Assembly: GCA_946478655.1 (NCBI GenBank)
Contig: CAMLDG010000022.1
Span: forward strand, 1 to 6,790
Origin: an uncultured Nitrosotalea sp.
GTDB taxonomy: Archaea; Thermoproteota; Nitrososphaeria; Nitrososphaerales; Nitrosopumilaceae
Reading direction: 5' to 3'
DNA: 6,790 bases
Numbering within the stretch: the first letter of the stretch is position 1; each line of letters opens with the position of its first letter. Of the stretch, positions 1 through 5,111 are shown piece after piece. A model generated the notes under the pieces. That model saw nothing but the letters and a program-made list of their open reading frames with translations. It was not told where the DNA came from and ran no database searches. Both the position numbers and the translations under genes were made by a program.

Positions 1-130
1 CGTGGTGTTTTTCTTCAAAGCACTTGTAGCATAAAACCATAGAAATCTTGATTCTTTATGGCATTACGGTCTATTTCTACCCCCCTATTGCCACCAAAAC
101 AGGCCTGATCATGGTTCCATTTTTGCTCAA

Positions 131-150
131 AAAATGGTCTAAAATGGTCG
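131..150. repeat. Tandem 10-bp direct repeat
   Basis: AAAATGGTCT is followed directly by AAAATGGTCG, two copies differing at the last base. A looser relative, AAAATGACCA, occurs at 241-250, again followed by ATTTTA as after the second copy. Confidence 0.5.
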
Positions 151-506
151 ATTTTAAAAAATATCCAAATTTCCAGAATTATGCTTGAAAGTTAAACCCC
201 CTGTTATCTCCAGCCAATCAGGCATATTGCCATTTTTTCAAAAATGACCAATTTTAGGGGGGGTGTAACACTTGAGCGTACTAATAGCAGCCAAGGGTCA
301 AAACACCCCCATTACCCAGTAGGAGTTCTGTTTTCTTTTTGGACCCTGAAGAAAAGCTAAACCCTTATGTTTTTGGTCCAAATTTTCACATTCCAAAATA
401 TCACAAAAGATATCATTCCAATCTACGCATGGAAAATTCAAAAACTTGGCCGGTTTTTGTGCCATAAACCCGGGGGTCTTGGACCAAAAGTCGATAGAAA
501 ATGCCT

Positions 507-512
507 AAAAAA
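507..512 (-). terminator. Possible T-run terminator after the hypothetical gene
   Basis: A T6 run on the minus strand starts 12 bp past the TAA stop of the helical protein gene. Archaeal transcription often ends at such T-runs without a hairpin. Other A/T runs are common in this non-coding stretch, so the call is weak. Confidence 0.35.
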
Positions 513-524
513 GATGATGACAAC

Positions 525-941
525 TTATCGGAAATCTTGTTGATTACGCCATATCGTAGGAAGTCTTTCTATTTGCTCCAATATTTCAAGCGCTGCAGAA
601 CTATCTCTTCTTTTGACTGCAGTAGCAAAATCAAATCCTAGTTTTACAGCTTCAGGTGTCAAGTCTTTTACCCGGTCAAGGTCTCTGCCTTCTTTTTTCA
701 TCCGTTCTCCCAGTGCACATGACTTCCAATTGTCAGATAACATATGCTCTGAAACAGTAAGAGGCTCCCTCAGGCGTTGTCTCCAGTCTGAAAGTTCAAT
801 CCTACCCAGGATATCGTCTAATTTTTGAGTATGAAATACTCTCACAATTTTCAAAATATCTTCTAGTTGTACTTTAGTATTTTTGTCAGTTGGTAGTAGA
901 TGCCTTGGCAAGTTCGGGGATTTTTTCCCGGGCTTGGACAA
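525..941 (-). CDS. Hypothetical helical protein, start uncertain
   Basis: The open frame encodes up to 138 residues, with no family I recognise. From about residue 24 on it reads like a real soluble helical protein: KVQLEDILKIVRVFHTQKLDDILGRIE, a W-x2-C-A-x-G-E motif at 72-79, then MKKEGRDLDRVKDLTPEAVKLGFDFATAVKRR and a last helix around AALEILEQIERLPTIWR. There is no signal peptide or membrane segment. The longest start, TTG at 941, overlaps the zinc-ribbon gene by 56 bp, has no Shine-Dalgarno site and gives an unconvincing Pro/Lys-rich N-terminus. TTG at 911, or TTG at 854 (109 residues, 31 bp after the zinc-ribbon stop), are alternatives. It is probably co-transcribed with the zinc-ribbon gene. 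Reality of the gene: likely; exact start: unknown. Confidence 0.65.
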   Translation of the reverse strand: MSKPGKKSPNLPRHLLPTDKNTKVQLEDILKIVRVFHTQKLDDILGRIELSDWRQRLREPLTVSEHMLSDNWKSCALGERMKKEGRDLDRVKDLTPEAVKLGFDFATAVKRRDSSAALEILEQIERLPTIWRNQQDFR

Positions 942-1152
942 TCTCTATTTCTACGGTTTCTATTGGCTCATCTACCACATTTCGTTTAATGGAGAACATC
1001 TTTGGTTTATCAAAATCTTTAGTGCAGTCGGGACAAGCATAAACCAGAACCCTGTATTCGTTGGGAGCTTTCGGATTTGAAAGGCGAGGATAGTAAACTA
1101 GTCTACCCCCACAATCCACGCAATATCTATTTGCGCGTCTTGTTCTGGCCAA
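886..1152 (-). CDS. Small zinc-ribbon protein of unknown function
   Basis: The 88-residue product starts at a TTG with GGAGGT 5 nt upstream. Two cysteine pairs, C11-x2-C14 (YCVDCGG) and C40-x2-C43 (ACPDC), are 25 residues apart, as in a zinc ribbon. A run of aromatic and basic residues (RLVYYPRL) lies between them. The first nine residues are basic (ARTRRANR) and could touch nucleic acid. The tail after residue 55 is acidic and probably helical (VVDEPIETVEIEIVQAREKIPELAK). I do not recognise a named family. Such ribbons occur in archaeal transcription, translation and RNA-binding proteins, but nothing here decides among these. It is the first gene after the palindromic boxes, and its end lies inside or close to the next gene, so the two probably share a transcript. 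Confidence 0.75.
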   Translation of the reverse strand: MARTRRANRYCVDCGGRLVYYPRLSNPKAPNEYRVLVYACPDCTKDFDKPKMFSIKRNVVDEPIETVEIEIVQAREKIPELAKASTTN

Positions 1153-1157
1153 TGCGG

Positions 1158-1163
1158 ACCTCC
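1158..1163 (-). promoter_or_regulatory. Strong Shine-Dalgarno site of the zinc-ribbon gene
   Basis: GGAGGT on the minus strand ends 5 nt before the TTG at 1152. It is the best match to the 16S 3' end in the window and fixes the TTG as the start. The ATGs just upstream are in other frames. Confidence 0.75.
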
Positions 1164-1189
1164 TGCATGTATCATCATGATATGATCCG

Positions 1190-1212
1190 TATTAGATCCA
1201 TATTGTCTAATA
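1190..1212. repeat. 7-bp inverted repeat in the zinc-ribbon gene leader
   Basis: TATTAGA (1190-1196) and TCTAATA (1206-1212) are exact reverse complements with a 9-bp loop. Nearby, at 1170-1182, is a 13-bp odd palindrome with 6-bp arms (TATCAT/ATGATA). Both lie between the palindromic boxes and the Shine-Dalgarno site and could fold in the 5' leader. In AT-rich DNA short inverted repeats arise easily by chance. Confidence 0.3.
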
Positions 1213-1242
1213 GAATACACTAAGATGTGATCGCATTACAAT

Positions 1243-1266
1243 ATTTCACAACTCGAGTTTAGAAAT
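1243..1266. promoter_or_regulatory. Imperfect 24-bp palindrome, second copy of the box
   Basis: ATTTCACAACTC is followed by GAGTTTAGAAAT. The arms match at 10 of 12 positions around a CTCGAG centre. Its right half, TCGAGTTTAGAAATA (1253-1267), matches the perfect palindrome's right half, TCGAATTTAGAAATA (1335-1349), at 14 of 15 positions, in the same orientation. The centres are 82 bp apart. No T-run follows, so a terminator explanation does not fit this copy. An AT-rich GAAATATT string on the minus strand overlaps its left arm and could be a TATA element for the downstream zinc-ribbon gene. Confidence 0.55.
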
Positions 1267-1325
1267 ACCACATCTGTAAACCTGTAGATTTTGGAACTAG
1301 GAATCTCCGTAATCAAAAACCAATG

Positions 1326-1347
1326 TTTCTAAATTCGAATTTAGAAA
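1326..1347. promoter_or_regulatory. Perfect 22-bp palindrome: operator-like box or terminator hairpin
   Basis: The half-site TTTCTAAATTC is followed by its exact reverse complement, GAATTTAGAAA, with no central spacer. It begins 9 bp past the tRNA-Asn 3' end in the transcription direction. A T5 run follows on the minus strand at 1319-1315, so the transcript could form a weak AT-rich hairpin before a U-run, a plausible end for the ribosomal/tRNA transcript. A diverged copy at 1243-1266 argues instead for a binding site of a dimeric regulator. The palindrome is certain; its function is inferred. Confidence 0.6.
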
Positions 1348-1355
1348 TATTAAAG

Positions 1356-1429
1356 CGCCGCCCGCCAGACTTGAACTGGCGACCCGCTGGTTAACAGCCA
1401 GCTGCTCTACCACGCTGAGCTAGGGCGGC
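1356..1429 (-). tRNA. tRNA-Asn (anticodon GUU)
   Basis: A complete 74-nt cloverleaf reads on the minus strand. The 7-bp acceptor stem pairs GCCGCCC (5' end at 1429) with GGGCGGC (1363-1357), followed by discriminator G at 1356. The D arm has GCTC/GAGC. The anticodon stem GCTGG/CCAGC encloses the loop CTGTTAA, whose anticodon GTT (1395-1393) decodes AAC and AAU. A GGGTC variable loop precedes the T arm, a GCCAG/CTGGC stem with loop TTCAAGT. All stems are fully paired and no intron is visible. The 3' CCA is not encoded (next bases are CTT), so it must be added by CCA transferase. It lies 44 bp after uL6 in the same direction and could be processed from a readthrough transcript or use its own promoter. 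Confidence 0.97.
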
Positions 1430-1455
1430 AACAGACTTGTTCGTAGGATAAGCGG

Positions 1456-1462
1456 ATTTATT
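1456..1462 (-). promoter_or_regulatory. Possible TATA box for tRNA-Asn
   Basis: On the minus strand AATAAAT is centred about 30 nt before the mature 5' end of the tRNA, the distance expected for an archaeal TATA box if transcription starts a few bases upstream of the tRNA. It is an AT-rich string in an AT-rich genome, and readthrough from uL6 is an equal alternative. Confidence 0.25.
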
Positions 1463-1473
1463 CTTTGCTGAAT

Positions 1474-2028
1474 CTATTTTTCGATCTTGTCGAGTTTCTC
1501 AAAAAGATAAAGACCGTCAAGAAAAACTCTGTGATCTTTGTTTTTGACTTTGGTGTTTTGTTGAAGACTTCCGGCAGTCTGGGATACATCAGTCAATACT
1601 GGACCTGTAATTATCACATCATCACCTTTTGCAACTACTTTGGTGTCACCAACTATTTTTGAGACACGTGCTGCACGTTCGCCTTGAAAGTTTTCCACAT
1701 GAATCTGTCCATCTTTTACCTTGACAGTGATTGGAAAGTGAGCATAAACAATTTTCATCTTGAATGTGTATCCAGTCTGGACACCCTTGAATAGAGTGTT
1801 GATTATAGATTCTGCAGTTTTGAATATTGCATAATCTCTTTTACGGATTCCAATTGATTTTAGTATGACATTTTTTCCTTCGACTTGAACGTCTACTGGT
1901 ATCTTCTTGAATGCCTTTCTTGTCTTACCTAATGGTCCCTGGACATGCAATATCTTGTGTGCTACAGATGCCTTGACGGCATCTGGAATTGGTATTGTTA
2001 CTTCGTGTATCTCTGTTTTAGTAGACAA
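1474..2028 (-). CDS. rpl6: Large-subunit ribosomal protein uL6 (archaeal L6)
   Basis: uL6 binds 23S rRNA near the sarcin-ricin loop and the factor-binding site. The 184 residues fit archaeal L6. Two tandem L6 alpha/beta domains can be read: the first with HVQGPLGKTRKAF (28-40), the second after about residue 90 with HFPITVKVKDGQIHVENFQGE and VAKGDDVIITGPV. The C-terminal KNKDHRVFLDGLYLFEKL is also typical. The start at 2028 is TTG, inside the uS8 stop region, giving an 11-bp overlap. GGAGGG lies about 15 nt upstream and AGGAT is directly before it, so ribosome re-initiation is likely. No in-frame ATG lies close enough to be a better choice. It is the last protein gene of the ribosomal run; a tRNA follows after 44 bp with no T-run between. 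Confidence 0.95.
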   Translation of the reverse strand: MSTKTEIHEVTIPIPDAVKASVAHKILHVQGPLGKTRKAFKKIPVDVQVEGKNVILKSIGIRKRDYAIFKTAESIINTLFKGVQTGYTFKMKIVYAHFPITVKVKDGQIHVENFQGERAARVSKIVGDTKVVAKGDDVIITGPVLTDVSQTAGSLQQNTKVKNKDHRVFLDGLYLFEKLDKIEK

Positions 2029-2410
2029 ATCCTATCAATAGCCCTCCCAAGCCACTCTTAATTGCTTCGTGATGAGACATTACACCCTGATTGGTAGTAA
2101 CAATGAGCATACCACGTGAATATGATGGTAGATATTGTTGTTCCCACTTGGCATAGCCGTCTTTTTTTACCTTGAATCTAGGTGTGATTGCACCACATTT
2201 TGTGATTTTTGCTAATAGTTGAATCTTAAATTTGCCACCTTTCTTGTCGTCTACGTGCTCAAATTCTCCAATGTAACTGTGATTTTGTAGAGTCTTGAGT
2301 ACATCTGTTGCAAGTTTCGAGGTAGGCAATACAACACATTCTCCCTTTCTTCTTGCCTCGGTGTTGTATAATGTTACAAACATGTTTGCTAGAATATTAG
2401 TTGCTGGCAT
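2018..2410 (-). CDS. rps8: Small-subunit ribosomal protein uS8 (archaeal S8)
   Basis: uS8 is a primary 16S rRNA-binding protein of the central domain and organises the 30S platform. In many organisms it also represses its own operon by binding the mRNA. The 130 residues match the archaeal length. Visible family features are the N-terminal NILANMFVTLYNTEARRKGE, the middle NHSYIGEFEHVDD, and the C-terminal signature GMLIVTTNQGVMSHHEA (100-116) followed by GLGGLLIGFVY. The start is ATG, 6 bp after the uS14 stop with GTGAT upstream. The 3' end overlaps the uL6 frame by 11 bp, the deepest overlap in the operon. Confidence 0.97.
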   Translation of the reverse strand: MPATNILANMFVTLYNTEARRKGECVVLPTSKLATDVLKTLQNHSYIGEFEHVDDKKGGKFKIQLLAKITKCGAITPRFKVKKDGYAKWEQQYLPSYSRGMLIVTTNQGVMSHHEAIKSGLGGLLIGFVY

Positions 2411-2416
2411 ATACTA

Positions 2417-2593
2417 TCACTTGAATTTCCTAAACCCTAACGAGTCTGCGACTTCTCTGAAGCATCGTCTGCAAAGATCAAGATCATATTTTTGAATAAC
2501 TGCATTGTAATCTCCACATCTTTTACACCATCTAGAGCCTTTTCCAAATTTATGGACAGTTCTTCCAGTTACTTTGTAATCACGATTTTTCAT
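2417..2593 (-). CDS. rps14: Small-subunit ribosomal protein uS14, zinc-binding short form
   Basis: This small 30S head protein binds 16S rRNA near the decoding region and S3. I translated it by hand: 58 residues beginning [20 protein letters not shown] and ending [10 protein letters not shown] before TGA. It carries the zinc-ribbon cysteines C23-x2-C26 and C41-x2-C44 (WCKRCG and LCRRCF), and the terminal GFRKFK is the family hallmark. All four cysteines are intact, so this is the zinc-dependent (C+) type that is standard in archaea. It fills the 184-bp space between uL5 and uS8 completely: ATG one base after the uL5 stop, and 6 bp before the uS8 ATG. Its TGA lies in GTGAT, which doubles as a Shine-Dalgarno-like site 5 nt before uS8. 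It is easily missed because of its length. Confidence 0.95.
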   Translation of the reverse strand: MKNRDYKVTGRTVHKFGKGSRWCKRCGDYNAVIQKYDLDLCRRCFREVADSLGFRKFK

Positions 2594-2594
2594 G

Positions 2595-3116
2595 TTATAC
2601 TACCTGGATTCCAAACTCATGGGTTAGAAATGCTTTTGCTTCATCAGATGTAATTATATGAGTACGTCCAACACTTGCTTTGTGTTTGCTTCGCACACGG
2701 ATGCTAAAACCTGGTCGTGTAAGAGATATTGAAATATCAAGACCCAAGATTCCATCTTGTGGATCGTACTTTACTCCTGGAATGTCTATGTGTTCTTTGA
2801 TACCAAATGAAAGATTTCCAAAGTTGTCAAACGATGAGCCTTTCATCTGATTACCCTTTGCTGCAAATAATCTCTTGATAAGCTGAATTGCTTCTTCATT
2901 TCTTACTGTAACTGCAACACCAATTGGTTCACCCTTGTGTACACCCCAGTCACGTTGAGTGGCCTTGGCATATCTTGGAGATGGTTGTTGACCAGAGATG
3001 TGCTTTAGTGCACGTTTTGCTTTTTCAATTGGTTCACCTGATTTACCAACACCCATATTCAATACTACTTTGGCAACTGAAATTTTCTTCATTGGAGAAA
3101 CTGTTTGTTGTGCCAT
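2595..3116 (-). CDS. rpl5: Large-subunit ribosomal protein uL5 (archaeal L5)
   Basis: uL5 is a central-protuberance protein that binds 5S rRNA and contacts the P-site tRNA. The core is recognisable from [13 protein letters not shown] near the N-terminus, [20 protein letters not shown], the [20 protein letters not shown] segment (central, conserved), and [16 protein letters not shown] near the C-terminus. I place the start at the ATG whose first base is 3116, giving 173 residues beginning [11 protein letters not shown]. It has GTGAT, complementary to the archaeal 16S 3' end, 4 nt upstream. An in-frame GTG at 3125 would add three residues and overlap the eS4 TGA (GTGA), and it is the alternative. 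The stop is one base before the uS14 ATG. Confidence 0.96.
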   Translation of the reverse strand: MAQQTVSPMKKISVAKVVLNMGVGKSGEPIEKAKRALKHISGQQPSPRYAKATQRDWGVHKGEPIGVAVTVRNEEAIQLIKRLFAAKGNQMKGSSFDNFGNLSFGIKEHIDIPGVKYDPQDGILGLDISISLTRPGFSIRVRSKHKASVGRTHIITSDEAKAFLTHEFGIQVV

Positions 3117-3121
3117 ATCTA

Positions 3122-3838
3122 TCACTGGATTTGTATGACAGGTTTGTCTTTTCCTACTGCCATTACTAGGTCTGCTGGGATTTCAATCTCTCTTTCACCA
3201 AAGTCAACATCTGCTCTTTTTGGCAAGATGAATGTACCTGACTTGAGTTCTGTGACTTTACCCATACGTCCTGCGTTTACTCCGCTTGTAATTATTACTT
3301 GGACTCCTTTTTCAAGAGGAATTACACTAAGAATTTTGGTTCCTGGCACTTCAACTACACATGTATCTCCAACATTTACCTTGGTGTCAGAGATCAGTGT
3401 CCTACCATCATGGAACCCGATCTGTGTTTTCTTGTCCTTGATTGTTACCTTTTTGGTTACTTTGAGTAATTTCTTTGATTTTTCAGCAGAGTTAATCTTG
3501 ATTGGTTTTAGTACGGTCAAATCTTTTGGAACTAGTCTGTATACATCAGATACGCCATCAAGTTCTACTACATCCATAAGACCAATACCGTGGTGAAGTG
3601 AATTCCTTACAACACCGTCTACTTTGACTTTGCCGCCATAGATTACAGATTTTGCTTCTCTTAGAGAAGTAGCAAGTTTTAGTGTATCACGGATAAATAC
3701 TGCAGTTGGAATGGATATGTCTTTTTTGTGACCGCCTGGTTTTACTGTAACTACAAATCTCTTGTCTTTTCTTGTGATTCCCCAGAAAAGTGGAGCCATT
3801 TGTCTTTTTAGTTTTTTACTACCTGCGATGCTAACCAT
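3122..3838 (-). CDS. rps4e: Small-subunit ribosomal protein eS4 (S4e)
   Basis: eS4 is a 30S protein found only in archaea and eukaryotes, so it alone rules out a bacterial source for this operon. The 238 residues match the archaeal length. The N-terminus has the diagnostic GSKKLKRQMAPLFWGITRKD run (6-25). An S4 RNA-binding domain spans about 46-95 (FIRDTLKLATSLREAKSVI, then GGKVKVDGVVR). The central S4e domain follows, and a KOW motif lies near GVQVIITSGVNAGRMGKV in the C-terminal third. The start is an ATG overlapping the uL24 stop by one base. The TGA stop lies 5 bp before the preferred uL5 ATG and overlaps an in-frame GTG upstream of it. Confidence 0.97.
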   Translation of the reverse strand: MVSIAGSKKLKRQMAPLFWGITRKDKRFVVTVKPGGHKKDISIPTAVFIRDTLKLATSLREAKSVIYGGKVKVDGVVRNSLHHGIGLMDVVELDGVSDVYRLVPKDLTVLKPIKINSAEKSKKLLKVTKKVTIKDKKTQIGFHDGRTLISDTKVNVGDTCVVEVPGTKILSVIPLEKGVQVIITSGVNAGRMGKVTELKSGTFILPKRADVDFGEREIEIPADLVMAVGKDKPVIQIQ

Positions 3839-4347
3839 TATTTATTCCCCTTTTTTTCAGTTTTAGATTTGTCTTTTGTATCATCTGGTTTTGATTCCTT
3901 TTTTACTTCCTTTGGCTTTTCCTTGCTAGCCTCTTTTTGTTCTTTTGGTTTTGATTCTTTTTGTTTTGTTTCTTGAGGAGCACTCTTTGCAGCTTGTGGT
4001 TTTTGTCCTTCAAGTCTGTTTTGTCTCCACTTGTCTTCAAGATTCAATGAAGTGATGATAACGTTTGATGGATGAATGTAAATATCGACATTTCCGCCCT
4101 TGAGTTTTTCACGCTTGATACCTTCTATTGCAATTCCTCGTTTTTCAGTTGATACACGTGTGACTTTTCCTTCAATTCCCTTGAACTCTCCACGCAATAC
4201 CTTTACACCGTCTCCCTCTACGACACGGAGGCTCTTGCAGTGGTATTTTTCTTTAAGATCTTTTGCTAAATGAGAACCTAGTTGTTTGCTAAGTAGGTGT
4301 TGTGAAGCAGTGTATAACATTCGTTTTCGGATTGTCGTTGGTTTCAT
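3838..4347 (-). CDS. rpl24: Large-subunit ribosomal protein uL24 (archaeal L24/L26e) with long charged C-terminal tail
   Basis: This KOW-motif 50S protein starts large-subunit assembly by binding 23S rRNA near the tunnel exit. The N-terminal 40 residues are the archaeal/eukaryotic-type extension (basic, with RKRMLYTASQHLLSKQLG). The KOW motif spans about 43-72, with VVEGDGVKVLRGEFKGIEG visible. Next come the conserved IHPSNVIITSLNLEDKWR segment (91-108) and a tail of about 57 residues (113-169) made almost entirely of Lys, Glu, Ser, Pro, Gln and Thr. That tail is low-complexity and surely disordered. Archaeal uL24 is usually nearer 120 residues, so the tail accounts for the extra length. Codons in the tail are A-rich on the coding strand. 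The start is ATG, 3 bp after the uL14 stop. The TAA stop overlaps the eS4 ATG by one base, with a GGGG run just upstream. Confidence 0.95.
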   Translation of the reverse strand: MKPTTIRKRMLYTASQHLLSKQLGSHLAKDLKEKYHCKSLRVVEGDGVKVLRGEFKGIEGKVTRVSTEKRGIAIEGIKREKLKGGNVDIYIHPSNVIITSLNLEDKWRQNRLEGQKPQAAKSAPQETKQKESKPKEQKEASKEKPKEVKKESKPDDTKDKSKTEKKGNK

Positions 4348-4350
4348 GAT

Positions 4351-4788
4351 TTATACCACCATCGATGCCAAGTTTGCGATTCTTGGATACTTTTCTGCTG
4401 CTTCGACTGCTACAGGTCCCTTGATTTCAGTGCCCTTGATTTCACCTTCTGGTGTAACAAGCACTGCTGCATTGTCTTCAAATGTTACTCTAACTCCGCT
4501 TAATCTTCTTACAGCATATTTTTGTCTAACAATAACTGCACCAAATATTTGTCCTCTTAGTTCACCAGGACCTTTCTTTACTACAACATTACAAAAGTCT
4601 CCAACTGCGGCAGATGGATAACGAGCAACTCTTGTCTTTGTTTTTTGAACCATTACAATTTCCAAGATCTTGGCACCGGTATTGTCTGCACACACTACTT
4701 GAGCTCCAAGTGGAAGTGCTCTTGTTACATATGGTCTGAATTCTTGTACACCCTTTGCCGAAACTGCACGACTCTTTGTTGCTGCCAT
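4351..4788 (-). CDS. rpl14: Large-subunit ribosomal protein uL14 (archaeal L14)
   Basis: uL14 is a beta-barrel 50S protein that helps form an intersubunit bridge and the landing site for translational GTPases and anti-association factors. The 145 residues are slightly longer than the usual archaeal protein (about 132) because of a Ser/Ala/Lys-rich N-terminal extension of roughly 20 residues before TRALPLGAQVV. The core shows CADNTGAK (33-40), the basic VQKTKTRVARYPSAAVGDFCNVVVKKG segment (split here only by eye), and RQKYAVRRLSGVRVTFEDNA. These are standard uL14 features. The ATG at the 5' end overlaps the uS17 stop by one base (TAATG) and has a GAGGT Shine-Dalgarno-like site. Three bases separate its stop from the uL24 start. 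Confidence 0.97.
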   Translation of the reverse strand: MAATKSRAVSAKGVQEFRPYVTRALPLGAQVVCADNTGAKILEIVMVQKTKTRVARYPSAAVGDFCNVVVKKGPGELRGQIFGAVIVRQKYAVRRLSGVRVTFEDNAAVLVTPEGEIKGTEIKGPVAVEAAEKYPRIANLASMVV

Positions 4789-5111
4789 TATGATACTACC
4801 TCAACTACTACGAATGATACACTCTTTGAAATAGGTCTGCATTCTGCAGTAAGAACAATATCGCCTTCTTTTACATCAATGCACTGTGGTCTATGTGCGT
4901 GCAATTTGCTTTGGCTACGTGCATATCTTTTGTATTTGATATCAAGTCTTGGGAATTCTTGTTGTACGACAATTGTTTTTGGTGCTCTGGCACTGACTAC
5001 TTTTCCTTGAACTAGTTTACCCCTGATACTGAGAGTCCCATGGAATGGACACAAGTCATCTTGGCAATCAGATTTTGGTACCTTTACTTGGAGTCCAATG
5101 TTTCTAGTCAT
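4788..5111 (-). CDS. rps17: Small-subunit ribosomal protein uS17 (archaeal S17)
   Basis: This OB-fold protein of the 30S body binds 16S rRNA early in assembly. The 107 residues include an N-terminal archaeal-type extension with a CX4CX2H-like cluster (C16, C21, H24 in the DLCPFHG segment). The barrel follows with [13 protein letters not shown] (63-75) and the S17 signature GD-x-V-x3-ECRPISK-x3-F (83-100). The cysteine/histidine cluster may bind metal; this is inferred from the spacing only. The start is an ATG overlapping the Rpp29 stop by 4 bp. Near its end the gene carries a GAGGT motif about 9 nt before the uL14 start, and its TAA overlaps that ATG by one base. Confidence 0.96.
   Translation of the reverse strand: MTRNIGLQVKVPKSDCQDDLCPFHGTLSIRGKLVQGKVVSARAPKTIVVQQEFPRLDIKYKRYARSQSKLHAHRPQCIDVKEGDIVLTAECRPISKSVSFVVVEVVS

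Larger units (their letters stand above)
1..524. other. Non-coding stretch with C/G runs and short repeats
   Basis: I find no gene in these 524 bp. Stop codons interrupt the frames I followed on both strands, and no tRNA can be folded by eye. C-rich blocks of similar form recur at 79-95 (ACCCCCCTATTGCC), 194-211 (AAACCCCCTGTTATC) and 303-317 (ACACCCCCATTACCC), about 109-116 bp apart. There is a tandem AAAATGGTC(T/G) pair at 131-150, a related AAAATGACCAATTTTA at 241-256, and an exact inverted pair TTTTGGTCCA (372-381) and TGGACCAAAA (480-489). A G7 run lies around 257-263. The stretch could be a 3' non-coding region, a decayed element or a source of small RNA; the sequence does not decide. 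Confidence 0.5.

Noticed and set aside
1..524. CRISPR array
   Set aside because: The repeats seen are short, degenerate and irregularly placed; there is no regular repeat-spacer pattern and no cas gene.
613..828. Plus-strand frame opposite the helical hypothetical gene
   Set aside because: The opposite strand gives a longer, more protein-like product in line with the direction of all neighbours; this frame is Ser/Arg/Phe-rich antisense.
886..1152. Zinc ribbon as ribosomal protein eL37/eL43 or an RNA polymerase subunit
   Set aside because: Cysteine spacing (11, 14, 40, 43) is generic, but the sequence around the cysteines does not match those families as I know them, and the acidic tail does not fit.
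1153..1474. Integration (att) site of a mobile element at tRNA-Asn
   Set aside because: tRNA genes are common integration targets, but I see no second copy of the tRNA 3' end, no integrase gene and no phage-like gene nearby.
3105..3596. 163-residue plus-strand frame opposite eS4
   Set aside because: It is wholly antisense to eS4 and uL5, rich in Ser, Thr, Leu and Pro, as expected for the reverse of Lys/Glu-rich genes; no ribosome-binding site.
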